Below are positions 21,501 to 35,550 of a stretch of 64,000 nucleotides of DNA, in pieces; position 1 is the stretch's first letter, and each line of letters opens with the position of its first letter. The notes beneath the pieces are model-generated. The model worked only from the letters and a program-made list of their open reading frames with translations, had not been told where the DNA came from and did no database searches. Both the position numbers and the translations under genes were made by a program. The stretch comes from Gadus chalcogrammus (taxonomy: Eukaryota > Chordata > Actinopteri > Gadiformes > Gadidae). The stretch is from the NCBI RefSeq assembly GCF_026213295.1, contig NC_079425.1, positions 28,867,188 to 28,931,187 of the forward strand. The letters run 5' to 3'.

Positions 21501-24500
21501 AAAACAAGAAATGTTGATATCCATCAATTTCAATGCAATCGTGTTACTAAGCTTACCAAAGGGTTAGAGGGCCATGCTCCACTATTTGGAAGTGGAATAC
21601 AATAGTTTTGAGCAAAATCAACAATGTAAGGTCAAAAACGCATTGTTGGTCAAAAAGTGATTCTAGAGCTCTGAAAAGCATTTGGCACGCATAAAAACAA
21701 GAAATGTTGATTTTTCAGTTCATTTCAGAAAACAATCGAAAAACACATTGTTGGTCAAAAAGTGATTCTAGCGCACTGAAAAGCATTTTGCACGCATAAA
21801 AACAAGAAATGTTGATATCTGTCAATTTCAATGCAAACGTGGTACTAAGCTTACCAAAGGGTTATAGGGCCATGCTCCACTATTTGGAAGTGGAATACAA
21901 TAGTTTTGAGCAAAATCAACAATGTAAGGTCAAAAACACATTGTTGGTCAAAAAGTGATTCTAGAGCTCTGAAAAGCATTTGGCACGCATAAAAACAAGA
22001 AATGTTGATTTTTCTGTTCATTTCAGAAAACAATCGAAAAACACATTGTTGGTCAAAAAGTGATTCTAGCGCACTGAAAAGCATTTTGCACGCATAAAAA
22101 CAAGAAATGTTGATATCTGTCAATTTCAATGCAAACGTGGTACTAAGCTTACCAAAGGGTTATAGGGCCATGCTCCACTATTTGGAAGTGGAATACAATA
22201 GTTTTGAGCAAAATCAACAATGTAAGGTCAAAAACACATTGTTGGTCAAAAAGTGATTCTAGAGCTCTGAAAAGCATTTGGCACGCATAAAAACAAGAAA
22301 TGTTGATTTTTCTGTTAATTTCAGAAAACAAGTAGAAAACACATTGTTGGTCAAAAAGTGATTCTAGCGCTCTGAAAAGCATTTTGCTTGCGTAAAAAGA
22401 AGAAATTTTGATATCTCTCAATTTCAATGCAAACGTGTTACTAAGCTTACCAAAGGGTTACAGGGCCATGCTCCACTATTTGGAAGTGGAATACAATAGT
22501 TTTGAGCAAAATCAACAATGTAAGGTCAAAAACGCATTGTTGGTCAAAAAGTGATTCTAGAGCTCTGAAAAGCATTTGGCATGCGTAAAAACAAAAAATG
22601 TTTATCTCTGTTCATTTCAGAAAAAAAGTCGAAAACACATTGCTGGTCAAAAAGTGATTCTAGCGCTCTGAAAAGCATTTTGCACGCATAAAAACAAGAA
22701 ATGTTGATATCCATCAATTTCAATGCAATCGTGTTACTAAGCTTACCAAAGGGTTATAGGGCCATGCTCCACTATTTGGAAGTGGAATACAATAGTTTTG
22801 AGCAAAATCAACAATGTAAGGTCAAAAACGCATTGTTGGTCAAAAAGTGATTCTAGAGCTCTGAAAAGCATTTGGCATGCGTAAAAACAAAAAATGTTTA
22901 TCTCTGTTCATTTCAGAAAACAAGTCGAAAACACATTGCTGGTCAAAAAGTGATTCTAGCGCTCCGAAAAGCATTTTGCACGCATAAAAACAAGAAATGT
23001 TTATATCTGTATATTTCAATGCAAACGTGGTACTAAGCTTACCAAAGGGTTATAGGGCCATGCTCCGCTATTTGGAAGTGGAATACAATAGTTTTGAGCA
23101 AAATCAACAATGTAAGGTCAAAAACGCATTGTTGGTCAAAAAGTGATTCTAGAAGCTCTGAAAAGCATTTGGCATGCGTAAAAACAAAAAAAATTTATCT
23201 CTGTTCATTTCAGAAAATAAGTAGAAAACACATTGCTGGTCAAAAAGTGATTCTAGCGCTCTGAAAAGCATTTTGCACGCATAAAAACAAGAAATGTTGA
23301 TATCCATCAATTTCAATGCAATCGTGTTACTAAGCTTACCAAAGGGTTATAGGGCCATGCTCCACTATTTGGAAGTGGAATACAATAGTTTTGAGCAAAA
23401 TCAACAATGTAAGGTCAAAAACACATTGTTGGTCAAAAAGTGATTCTAGAGCTCTGAAAAGCATTTGGCACGCATAAAAACAAGAAATGTTGATTTTTCT
23501 GTTCATTTCAGAAAACAATCGAAAAACACATTGTTGGTCAAAAAGTGATTCTAGCGCACTGAAAAGCATTTTGCACGCATAAAAACAAGAAATGTTGATA
23601 TCTGTCAATTTCAATGCAAACGTGGTACTAAGCTTACCAAAGGGTTATAGGGCCATGCTCCACTATTTGGAAGTGGAATACAATAGTTTTGAGCAAAATC
23701 AACAATGTAAGGTCAAAAACACATTGTTGGTCAAAAAGTGATACTAGAGCTCTGAAAAGCATTTGGCACGCATAAAAACAAGAAATGTTGATTTTTCTGT
23801 TCATTTCAGAAAACAATCGAAAAACACATTGTTGGTCAAAAGTGATTCTAGCGCACTGAAAAGCATTTTGCACGCATAAAAACAAGAAATGTTGATATCT
23901 GTCAATTTCAATGCAAACGTGGTACTAAGCTTACCAAAGGGTTATAGGGCCATGCTCCACTATTTGGAAGTGGAATACAATAGTTTTGAGCAAAATCAAC
24001 AATGTAAGGTCAAAAACACATTGTTGGTCAAAAAGTGATTCTAGAGCTCTGAAAAGCATTTGCCACGCATAAAAACAAGAAATGTTGATTTTTCTGTTAA
24101 TTTCAGAAAACAAGTAGAAAACACATTGTTGGTCAAAAAGTGATTCTAGCGCTCTGAAAAGCATTTTGCTTGCGTAAAAAGAAGAAATTTTGATGTCTCT
24201 CAATTTCAATGCAAACGTGTTACTAAGCTTACCAAAGGGTTACAGGGCCATGCTCCACTATTTGGAAGTGGAATACAATAGTTTTGAGCAAAATCAACAA
24301 TGTAAGGTCAAAAACGCATTGTTGGTCAAAAAGTGATTCTAGAGCTCTGAAAAGCATTTGGCATGCGTAAAAACAAAAAATGTTTATCTCTGTTCAGTTC
24401 AGAAAAAAAGTCGAAAACACATTGCTGGTCAAAAGTGATTCTAGCGCTCTGAAAAGCATTTTGCACGCATAAAAACAAGAAATGTTGATATCCATCAATT

Positions 24501-27191
24501 TCAATGCAATCGTGTTACTAAGCTTACCAAAGGGTTATAGGGCCATGCTCCACTATTTGGAAGTGGAATACAATAGTTTTGAGCAAAATCAACAATGTAA
24601 GGTCAAAAACGCATTGTTGGTCAAAAAGTGATTCTAGAGCTCTGAAAAGCATTTGGCATGCGTAAAAACAAAAAATGTTTATCTCTGTTCATTTCAGAAA
24701 AAAAGTCGAAAACACATTGCTGGTCAAAAAGTGATTCTAGCGCCCTGAAAAGCATTTTGCACACATAAAAACAAGAAATGTTGATATCCATCAATTTCAA
24801 TGCAATCGTGTTACTAAGCTTACCAAAGGGTTATAGGGCCATGCTCCACTATTTCGAAGTGGAATACAATAGTTTTGAGCAAAATCAACAATGTAAGGTC
24901 AAAAACGCATTGTTGGTCAAAAAGTGATTCTAGAGCTCTGAAAAGCATTTGGCATGCGTAAAAACAAAAAATGTTTATCTCTGTTCATTTCAGAAAACAA
25001 GTAGAAAACACATTGTTGGTCAAAAAGTGATTCTAGCGCTCTGAAAAGCATTTTGCACGCATAAAAACAAGAAATGTTGATATTCGTCAATTTCAATGCA
25101 ATCGTGTTACTAAGCTTACCAAAGGGTTACAGGGCCATGCTCCACTATTTGGAAGTGGAATACAATAGTTTTGAGCAAAATCAACAATGCAAGGTCAAAA
25201 ACGCATTGTTGGTCAAAAAGTGATTCTAGAGCTCTGAAAAGCATTTGGCATGCGTAAAAACAAAAAATGTTTATCTCTGTTCATTTCAGAAAAAAAGTCG
25301 AAAACACATTGCTGGTCAAAAAGTGATTCTAGCGCCCTGAAAAGCATTTTGCACGCATAAAAACAAGAAATGTTGATGTCCATCAATTTCAATGCAATCG
25401 TGTTACTAAGCTTACCAAAGGGTTACAGGGCCATGCTCCACTATTTGGAAGTGGAATACAATAGTTTTGAGCAAAATCAACAATGTAAGGTCAAAAACGC
25501 ATTGTTGGTCAAAAAGTGATTCTAGAGCTCTGAAAAGCATTTGGCATGCGTAAAAACAAAAAATGTTTATCTCTGTTCATTTCAGAAAAAAAGTCGAAAA
25601 CACATTGCTGGTCAAAAAGTGATTCTAGCGCCCTGAAAAGCATTTTGCACGCATAAAAACAAGAAATGTTGATATCCATCAATTTCAATGCAATCGTGTT
25701 ACTAAGCTTACCAAAGGGTTATAGGGCCATGCTCCACTATTTGGAAGTGGAATACAATAGTTTTGAGCAAAATCAACAATGTAAGGTCAAAAACACATTG
25801 TTGGTCAAAAAGTGATTCTAGAGCTCTGAAAAGCATTTGGCACGCATAAAAACAAGAAATGTTGATTTTTCTGTTCATTTCAGAAAACAATCGAAAAACA
25901 CATTGTTGGTCAAAAAGTGATTCTAGCGCACTGAAAAGCATTTTGCACGCATAAAAACAAGAAATGTTGATATCTGTCAATTTCAATGCAAACGTGGTAC
26001 TAAGCTTACCAAAGGGTTACAGGGCCATGCTCCACTATTTGGAAGTGGAATACAATAGTTTTGAGCAAAATCAACAATGTAAGGTCAAAAACACATTGTT
26101 GGTCAAAAAGTGATTCTAGAGCTCTGAAAAGCATTTGGCACGCATAAAAACAAGAAATGTTGATTTTTCTGTTCATTTCAGAAAACAAGTAGAAAACACA
26201 TTGTTGGTCAAAAAGTGATTCTAGCGCTCTGAAAAGCATTTTGCTTGCGTAAAAAGAAGAGATTTTGATATCTCTCAATTTCAATGCAAACGTGTTACTA
26301 AGCTTACCAAAGGGTTACAGGGCCATGCTCCACTATTTGGAAGTGGAATACAATAGTTTTGAGCAAAATCAACAATGTAAGGTCAAAAACGCATTGTTGG
26401 TCAAAAAGTGATTCTAGAGCTCTGTAAAGCATTTGGCATGCGTAAAAACAAAAAATGTTTATCTCTGTTCATTTCAGAAAAAAAGTCGAAAACACATTGC
26501 TGGTCAAAAAGTGATTCTAGCGCCCTGAAAAGCATTTTGCACGCATAAAAACAAGAAATGTTGATATCCATCAATTTCAATGCAATCGTGTTACTAAGCT
26601 TACCAAAGGGTTACAGGGCCATGCTCCACTATTTGGAAGTGGAATACAATAGTTTTGAGCAAAATCAACAATGTAAGGTCAAAAACACATTGTTGGTCAA
26701 AAAGTGATTCTAGAGCTCTGAAAAGCATTTGGCACGCATAAAAACAAGAAATGTTGATTTTTCTGTTCATTTCAGAAAACAAGTAGAAAACACATTGTTG
26801 GTCAAAAAGTGATTCTAGCGCTCTGAAAAGCATTTTGCTTGCGTAAAAAGAAGAAATTTTGATATCTCTCAATTTCAATGCAAACGTGTTACTAAGCTTA
26901 CCAAAGGGTTACAGGGCCATGCTCCACTATTTGGAAGTGGAATACAATAGTTTTGAGCAAAATCAACAATGTAAGGTCAAAAACGCATTGTTGGTCAAAA
27001 AGTGATTCTAGAGCTCTGAAAAGCATTTGGCACGCATAAAAACAAGAAATGTTGATTTTTCTGTTCATTTCAGAAAACAAGTAGAAAACACATTGTTGGT
27101 CAAAAAGTGATTCTGGCGCTCTGAAAAGCATTTTGCACGCATAAAAACAAGAAATGTTTATATCTGTATATTTCAATGCAAACGTGGTACT

Positions 27192-27535
27192 AAGCTTACC
27201 AAAGGGTTATAGGGCCATGCTCCACTATTTGGAAGTGGAATACAACAGTTTTGAGCAAAATCAACAATGTAAGGTCAAAAACGCATTGTTGGTCAAAAAG
27301 TGATTCTAGAGCTCTGAAAAGCATTTGGCACACATAAAAACAAGAAATGTTGATTTTTCTGTTCATTTCAGAAAAACGCATAAAAACAAGAAATGTTTAT
27401 TTTTCGGTTCATTTCAGAAAACAAGTCGAAAACACATTGTTAGTCAAAAAGTGATTCTAGCGCTCTGAAAAGCATTTTGCACGCATAAAAACCAGAAATG
27501 TTGATATCCATCAATTTCAATGCAATCGTGTTACT
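27192..27535. repeat. 343-bp monomer variant with 45-bp internal duplication
   Basis: Within the first sub-repeat, about 45 bp (CGCATAAAAACAAGAAATG to TTTCAGAAAA) is duplicated, giving the junction CAGAAAAACGCATAAAAAC. Units of this type also start at 28880, 30415, 32841, 34529, 36217 and 37307, so one event was spread by block amplification. Confidence 0.85.
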
Positions 27536-29222
27536 AAGCTTACCAAAGGGTTATAGGGCCATGCTCCACTATTTGGAAGTGGAATACAATAGTTTTGAGC
27601 AAAATCAACAATGTAAGGTCAAAAACACATTGTTGGTCAAAAAGTGATTCTAGAGCTCTGAAAAGCATTTGGCACGCATAAAAACAAGAAATGTTGATTT
27701 TTCTGTTCATTTCAGAAAACAAGTAGAAAACACATTGTTGGTCAAAAAGTGATTCTAGCGCTCTGAAAAGCATTTTGCTTGCGTAAAAAGAAGAAATGTT
27801 GATATCTCTCAATTTCAATGCAAACGTGTTACTAAGCTTACCAAAGTGTTACAGGGCCATGCTCCACTATTTGGAAGTGGAATACAATAGTTTTGAGCAA
27901 AATCAACAATGTAAGGTCAAAAACGCATTGTTGGTCAAAAAGTGATTCTAGAGCTCTGAAAAGCATTTGGCACGCATAAAAAACAAGAAATGTTGATTTT
28001 TCTGTTCATTTCAGAAAACAAGTAGAAAACACATTGTTGGTCAAAAAGTGATTCTAGCGCTCTGAAAAGCATTTTGCACGCATAAAAACAAGAAATGTTG
28101 ATATTCGTCAATTTCAATGCAATCGTGTTACTAAGCTTACCAAAGGGTTATAGGGCCATGCTCCACTATTTGGAAGTGGAATACAATAGTTTTGAGCAAA
28201 ATCAACAATGTAAGGTCAAAAACGCATTGTTGGTCAAAAAGTGATTCTAGAGCTCTGAAAAGCATTTGGCACGCATAAAAACAAGAAATGTTGATTTTTC
28301 TGTTCATTTCAGAAAACAAGTAGAAAACACATTGTTGGTCAAAAAGTGATTCTAGAGCTCTGAAAAGCATTTGGCACACATAAAAACAAGAAATGTTGAT
28401 TTTTCTGTTCATTTCAGAAAAACGCATAAAAACAAGAAATGTTGATTTTTCGGTTCATTTCAGAAAACAAGTCGAAAACACATTGTTAGTCAAAAAGTGA
28501 TTCTAGCGCTCTGAAAAGCATTTTGCACGCATAAAAACCAGAAATGTTGATATCCATCAATTTCAATGCAATCGTGTTACTAAGCTTACCAAAGGGTTAT
28601 AGGGCCATGCTCCACTATTTGGAAGTGGAATACAATAGTTTTGAGCAAAATCAACAATGTAAGGTCAAAAACACATTGTTGGTCAAAAAGTGATTCTAGA
28701 GCTCTGAAAAGCATTTGGCACGCATAAAAACAAGAAATGTCTATTTTTCTGTTCATTTCAGAAAACAAGTCGAAAACACATTGTTGGTCAAAAAGTGATT
28801 CTAGCGCTCTGAAAAGCATTTTGCACGCATAAAAACAAGAAATTTTTATATCTGTATATTTCAATGCAAACGTGGTACTAAGCTTACCAAAGGGTTATAG
28901 GGCCATGCTCCACTATTTGGAAGTGGAATACAACAGTTTTGAGCAAAATCAACAATGTAAGGTCAAAAACGCATTGTTGGTCAAAAAGTGATTCTAGAGC
29001 TCTGAAAAGCATTTGGCACACATAAAAACAAGAAATGTTGATTTTTCTGTTCATTTCAGAAAAACGCATAAAACAAGAAATGTTTATTTTTCGGTTCATT
29101 TCAGAAAACAAGTCGAAAACACATTGTTAGTCAAAAAGTGATTCTAGCGCTCTGAAAAGCATTTTGCACGCATAAAAACCAGAAATGTTGATATCCATCA
29201 ATTTCAATGCAATCGTGTTACT
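27536..29222. repeat. Five-monomer higher-order repeat, 1687 bp (first copy)
   Basis: HindIII spacing in order is about 298, 299, 449, 298 and 343 bp, total 1687. The third unit (28133-28581) carries both an extra 105-bp sub-repeat and the 45-bp duplication. The same five-unit order recurs at 33185-34872 and 34873-36559. A partial copy (last three units) occupies 36560-37650. Confidence 0.87.
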
Positions 29223-31353
29223 AAGCTTACCAAAGGGTTATAGGGCCATGCTCCACTATTTGGAAGTGGAATACAATAGTTTTGAGCAAAATCAACAATG
29301 TAAGGTCAAAAACACATTGTTGGTCAAAAAGTGATTCTAGAGCTCTGAAAAGCATTTGGCACGCATAAAAACAAGAAATGTTGATTTTTCTGTTCATTTC
29401 AGAAAACAAGTAGAAAACACATTGTTGGTCAAAAAGTGATTCTAGCGCTCTGAAAAGCATTTTGCTTGCGTAAAAAGAAGAAATTTTGATATCTCTCAAT
29501 TTCAATGCAAACTTGTTACTAAGCTTACCAAAGTGTTACAGGGCCATGCTCCACTATTTGGAAGTGGAATACAATAGTTTTGAGCAAAATCAACAATGTA
29601 AGGTCAAAAACGCATTGTTGGTCAAAAAGTGATTCTAGAGCTCTGAAAAGCATTTGGCACGCATAAAAACAAGAAATGTTGATTTTTCTGTTCATTTCAG
29701 AAAACAAGTAGAAAACACATTGTTGGTCAAAAAGTGATTCTAGCGCTCTGAAAAGCATTTTGCACGCATAAAAACAAGAAATGTTGATATTCGTCAATTT
29801 CAATGCAATCGTGTTACTAAGCTTACCAAAGGGTTATAGGGCCATGCTCCACTATTTGGAAGTGGAATACAATAGTTTTGAGCAAAATCAACAATGTAAG
29901 GTCAAAAACGCATTGTTGGTCAAAAAGTGATTCTAGAGCTCTGAAAAGCATTTGGCACGCATAAAAACAAGAAATGTTGATTTTTCTGTTCATTTCAGAA
30001 AACAAGTAGAAAACACATTGTTGGTCAAAAAGTGATTCTAGCGCTCTGAAAAGCATTTTGCTTGCGTAAAAAGAAGAAATTTTGATATCTCTCAATTTCA
30101 ATGCAAACGTGTTACTAAGCTTACCAAAGGGTTACAGGGCCATGCTCCACTATTTGGAAGTGGAATACAATAGTTTTGAGCAAAATCAACAATGTAAGGT
30201 CAAAAACGCATTGTTGGTCAAAAAGTGATTCTAGAGCTCTGAAAAGCATTTGGCACGCATAAAAACAAGAAATGTTGATTTTTCTGTTCATTTCAGAAAA
30301 CAAGTAGAAAACACATTGTTGGTCAAAAAGTGATTCTGGCGCTCTGAAAAGCATTTTGCACGCATAAAAACAAGAAATGTTTATATCTGTATATTTCAAT
30401 GCAAACGTGGTACTAAGCTTACCAAAGGGTTATAGGGCCATGCTCCACTATTTGGAAGTGGAATACAACAGTTTTGAGCAAAATCAACAATGTAAGGTCA
30501 AAAACGCATTGTTGGTCAAAAAGTGATTCTAGAGCTCTGAAAAGCATTTGGCACACATAAAAACAAGAAATGTTGATTTTTCTGTTCATTTCAGAAAAAC
30601 GCATAAAAACAAGAAATGTTTATTTTTCGGTTCATTTCAGAAAACAAGTCGAAAACACATTGTTAGTCAAAAAGTGATTCTAGCGCTCTGAAAAGCATTT
30701 TGCACGCATAAAAACCAGAAATGTTGATATCCATCAATTTCAATGCAATCGTGTTACTAAGCTTACCAAAGGGTTATAGGGCCATGCTCCACTATTTGGA
30801 AGTGGAATACAATAGTTTTGAGCAAAATCAACAATGTAAGGTCAAAAACACATTGTTGGTCAAAAAGTGATTCTAGAGCTCTGAAAAGCATTTGGCACGC
30901 ATAAAAACAAGAAATGTTGATTTTTCTGTTCATTTCAGAAAACAAGTAGAAAACACATTGTTGGTCAAAAAGTGATTCTAGCGCTCTGAAAAGCATTTTG
31001 CTTGCGTAAAAAGAAGAAATGTTGATATCTCTCAATTTCAATGCAAACGTGTTACTAAGCTTACCAAAGGGTTACAGGGCCATGCTCCACTATTGGAAGT
31101 GGAATACAATAGTTTTGAGCAAAATCAACAATGTAAGGTCAAAAACGCATTGTTGGTCAAAAAGTGATTCTAGAGCTCTGAAAAGCATTTGGCACGCATA
31201 AAAACAAGAAATGTTGATTTTTCTGTTCATTTCAGAAAACAAGTAGAAAACACATTGTTGGTCAAAAAGTGATTCTAGCGCTCTGAAAAGCATTTTGCAC
31301 GCATAAAAACAAGAAATGTTGATATTCGTCAATTTCAATGCAATCGTGTTACT

Positions 31354-34300
31354 AAGCTTACCAAAGGGTTATAGGGCCATGCTCCACTATTTGGAAGTGG
31401 AATACAATAGTTTTGAGCAAAATCAACAATGTAAGGTCAAAAACACATTGTTGGTCAAAAAGTGATTCTAGAGCTCTGAAAAGCATTTGGCACGCATAAA
31501 AACAAGAAATGTTGATTTTTCTGTTCATTTCAGAAAACAATCGAAAAACACATTGTTGGTCAAAAAGTGATTCTAGCGCACTGAAAAGCATTTTGCACGC
31601 ATAAAAACAAGAAATGTTGATATCTGTCAATTTCAATGCAAACGTGGTACTAAGCTTACCAAAGGGTTACAGGGCCATGCTCCACTATTTGGAAGTGGAA
31701 TACAATAGTTTTGAGCAAAATCAACAATGTAAGGTCAAAAACACATTGTTGGTCAAAAAGTGATTCTAGAGCTCTGAAAAGCATTTGGCACGCATAAAAA
31801 CAAGAAATGTTGATTTTTCTGTTCATTTCAGAAAACAAGTAGAAAACACATTGTTGGTCAAAAAGTGATTCTAGCGCTCTGAAAAGCATTTTGCTTGCGT
31901 AAAAAGAAGAGATTTTGATATCTCTCAATTTCAATGCAAACGTGTTACTAAGCTTACCAAAGGGTTACAGGGCCATGCTCCACTATTGGAAGTGGAATAC
32001 AATAGTTTTGAGCAAAATCAACAATGTAAGGTCAAAAACGCATTGTTGGTCAAAAAGTGATTCTAGAGCTCTGTAAAGCATTTGGCATGCGTAAAAACAA
32101 AAAAATGTTTATCTCTGTTCATTTCAGAAAAAAAGTCGAAAACACATTGCTGGTCAAAAAGTGATTCTAGCGCCCTGAAAAGCATTTTGCACGCATAAAA
32201 ACAAGAAATGTTGATATCCATCAATTTCAATGCAATCGTGTTACTAAGCTTACCAAAGGGTTACAGGGCCATGCTCCACTATTTGGAAGTGGAATACAAT
32301 AGTTTTGAGCAAAATCAACAATGTAAGGTCAAAAACACATTGTTGGTCAAAAAGTGATTCTAGAGCTCTGAAAAGCATTTGGCACGCATAAAAACAAGAA
32401 ATGTTGATTTTTCTGTTCATTTCAGAAAACAAGTAGAAAACACATTGTTGGTCAAAAAGTGATTCTAGCGCTCTGAAAAGCATTTTGCTTGCGTAAAAAG
32501 AAGAAATTTTGATATCTCTCAATTTCAATGCAAACGTGTTACTAAGCTTACCAAAGGGTTACAGGGCCATGCTCCACTATTTGGAAGTGGAATACAATAG
32601 TTTTGAGCAAAATCAACAATGTAAGGTCAAAAACGCATTGTTGGTCAAAAAGTGATTCTAGAGCTCTGAAAAGCATTTGGCACGCATAAAACAAGAAATG
32701 TTGATTTTTCTGTTCATTTCAGAAAACAAGTAGAAAACACATTGTTGGTCAAAAAGTGATTCTGGCGCTCTGAAAAGCATTTTGCACGCATAAAAACAAG
32801 AAATGTTTATATCTGTATATTTCAATGCAAACGTGGTACTAAGCTTACCAAAGGGTTATAGGGCCATGCTCCACTATTTGGAAGTGGAATACAACAGTTT
32901 TGAGCAAAATCAACAATGTAAGGTCAAAAACGCATTGTTGGTCAAAAAGTGATTCTAGAGCTCTGAAAAGCATTTGGCACACATAAAAACAAGAAATGTT
33001 GATTTTTCTGTTCATTTCAGAAAAACGCATAAAAACAAGAAATGTTTATTTTTCGGTTCATTTCAGAAAACAAGTCGAAAACACATTGTTAGTCAAAAAG
33101 TGATTCTAGCGCTCTGAAAAGCATTTTGCACGCATAAAAACCAGAAATGTTGATATCCATCAATTTCAATGCAATCGTGTTACTAAGCTTACCAAAGGGT
33201 TATAGGGCCATGCTCCACTATTTGGAAGTGGAATACAATAGTTTTGAGCAAAATCAACAATGTAAGGTCAAAAACACATTGTTGGTCAAAAAGTGATTCT
33301 AGAGCTCTGAAAAGCATTTGGCACGCATAAAAACAAGAAATGTTGATTTTTCTGTTCATTTCAGAAAACAAGTAGAAAACACATTGTTGGTCAAAAAGTG
33401 ATTCTAGCGCTCTGAAAAGCATTTTGCTTGCGTAAAAAGAAGAAATGTTGATATCTCTCAATTTCAATGCAAACGTGTTACTAAGCTTACCAAAGTGTTA
33501 CAGGGCCATGCTCCACTATTTGGAAGTGGAATACAATAGTTTTGAGCAAAATCAACAATGTAAGGTCAAAAACGCATTGTTGGTCAAAAAGTGATTCTAG
33601 AGCTCTGAAAAGCATTTGGCACGCATAAAAACAAGAAATGTTGATTTTTCTGTTCATTTCAGAAAACAAGTAGAAAACACATTGTTGGTCAAAAAGTGAT
33701 TCTAGCGCTCTGAAAAGCATTTTGCACGCATAAAAACAAGAAATGTTGATATTCGTCAATTTCAATGCAATCGTGTTACTAAGCTTACCAAAGGGTTATA
33801 GGGCCATGCTCCACTATTTGGAAGTGGAATACAATAGTTTTGAGCAAAATCAACAATGTAAGGTCAAAAACGCATTGTTGGTCAAAAAGTGATTCTAGAG
33901 CTCTGAAAAGCATTTGGCACGCATAAAAAACAAGAAATGTTGATTTTTCTGTTCATTTCAGAAACAAGTAGAAAACACATTGTTGGTCAAAAAGTGATTC
34001 TAGAGCTCTGAAAAGCATTTGGCACACATAAAAACAAGAAATGTTGATTTTTCTGTTCATTTCAGAAAAACGCATAAAAACAAGAAATGTTGATTTTTCG
34101 GTTCATTTCAGAAAACAAGTCGAAAACACATTGTTAGTCAAAAGTGATTCTAGCGCTCTGAAAAGCATTTTGCACGCATAAAAACCAGAAATGTTGATAT
34201 CCATCAATTTCAATGCAATCGTGTTACTAAGCTTACCAAAGGGGTTATAGGGCCATGCTCCACTATTTGGAAGTGGAATACAATAGTTTTGAGCAAAATC

Positions 34301-35550
34301 AACAATGTAAGGTCAAAAAACACATTGTTGGTCAAAAAGTGATTCTAGAGCTCTGAAAAGCATTTGGCACGCATAAAAACAAGAAATGTCTATTTTTCTG
34401 TTCATTTCAGAAAACAAGTCGAAAACACATTGTTGGTCAAAAAGTGATTCTAGCGCTCTGAAAAGCATTTTGCACGCATAAAAACAAGAAATTTTTATAT
34501 CTGTATATTTCAATGCAAACGTGGTACTAAGCTTACCAAAGGGTTATAGGGCCATGCTCCACTATTTGGAAGTGGAATACAACAGTTTTGAGCAAAATCA
34601 ACAATGTAAGGTCAAAAACGCATTGTTGGTCAAAAAGTGATTCTAGAGCTCTGAAAAGCATTTGGCACACATAAAAACAAGAAATGTTGATTTTTCTGTT
34701 CATTTCAGAAAAACGCATAAAAACAAGAAATGTTTATTTTTCGGTTCATTTCAGAAAACAAGTCGAAAACACATTGTTAGTCAAAAAGTGATTCTAGCGC
34801 TCTGAAAAGCATTTTGCACGCATAAAAACCAGAAATGTTGATATCCATCAATTTCAATGCAATCGTGTTACTAAGCTTACCAAAGGGTTATAGGGCCATG
34901 CTCCACTATTTGGAAGTGGAATACAATAGTTTTGAGCAAAATCAACAATGTAAGGTCAAAAACACATTGTTGGTCAAAAAGTGATTCTAGAGCTCTGAAA
35001 AGCATTTGGCACGCATAAAAACAAGAAATGTTGATTTTTCTGTTCATTTCAGAAAACAAGTAGAAAACACATTGTTGGTCAAAAAGTGATTCTAGCGCTC
35101 TGAAAAGCATTTTGCTTGCGTAAAAAGAAGAAATTTTGATATCTCTCAATTTCAATGCAAACGTGTTACTAAGCTTACCAAAGTGTTACAGGGCCATGCT
35201 CCACTATTTGGAAGTGGAATACAATAGTTTTGAGCAAAATCAACAATGTAAGGTCAAAAACGCATTGTTGGTCAAAAAGTGATTCTAGAGCTCTGAAAAG
35301 CATTTGGCACGCATAAAAACAAGAAATGTTGATTTTTCTGTTCATTTCAGAAAACAAGTAGAAAACACATTGTTGGTCAAAAGTGATTCTAGCGCTCTGA
35401 AAAGCATTTTGCACGCATAAAAACAAGAAATGTTGATATTCGTCAATTTCAATGCAATCGTGTTACTAAGCTTACCAAAGGGTTATAGGGCCATGCTCCA
35501 CTATTTGGAAGTGGAATACAATAGTTTTGAGCAAAATCAACAATGTAAGG
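31354..35550. repeat. Block duplicated from 5.65 kb upstream (second copy)
   Basis: Second copy of the 25704-29900 series in the same order, with a few single-base length differences (for example CACTATTGGAAG at about 31985, AAAAGTGATTC at about 34141, AAGGGGTTATAGG at about 34240). Confidence 0.78.

Larger units (their letters stand above)
15499..23332. repeat. Higher-order repeat region, period 2378 bp
   Basis: A series of monomers with private variants recurs from 15499, 18577 and 20955: GTGTTATAAGCTT (CT lost), TCTAGAAGCTCTG, AAAAAAAATGTATCTCTG, GGGTTAGAGGG, TTTTTCAGTTCATTTCAG and TCTGTTAATTTCAG, always in that order. The second and third copies are 2378 bp apart (eight monomers). The first and second are 3078 bp apart because the first block contains extra and expanded units at 17283-18576. 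Confidence 0.87.
15104..26282. repeat. Satellite array, family B, after the ERV
   Basis: Continuous ~298-bp monomers with the same unit types as before the ERV. The broken monomer at the insertion point continues from CAAAGGG. The first unit after the element is expanded: its minus-strand frame is 127 codons, about one 105-bp sub-repeat longer than usual. No non-satellite sequence is visible. Confidence 0.95.
469..26489. repeat. Left copy of ~26-kb duplicated segment
   Basis: This segment matches 37982-64000 in the same orientation, landmark for landmark: family A array, doubly expanded monomer, family A/B switch, four-monomer HOR, ERV with identical insertion site, and the later HOR block. 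The offset is 37513 at the left end, 37527 to 37530 in the ERV and 37511 at the right end. It drifts by single bases, mostly at homopolymers. The right copy begins immediately after a 100-N gap and runs off the window. This may be a real tandem duplication or an assembly duplication. Confidence 0.93.
25704..29900. repeat. Block duplicated 5.65 kb downstream (first copy)
   Basis: The order of monomer types from 25704 recurs from 31354. Matching units lie 5649-5650 bp apart: GAAGAGATTTTG at about 26265 and 31905, GCTCTGTAAAGC at about 26420 and 32070, the 343-bp unit at 27192 and 32841, and CAAAGTGTTACAGG at about 27840 and 33490. The end of the match is approximate, near 29900. Confidence 0.78.
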
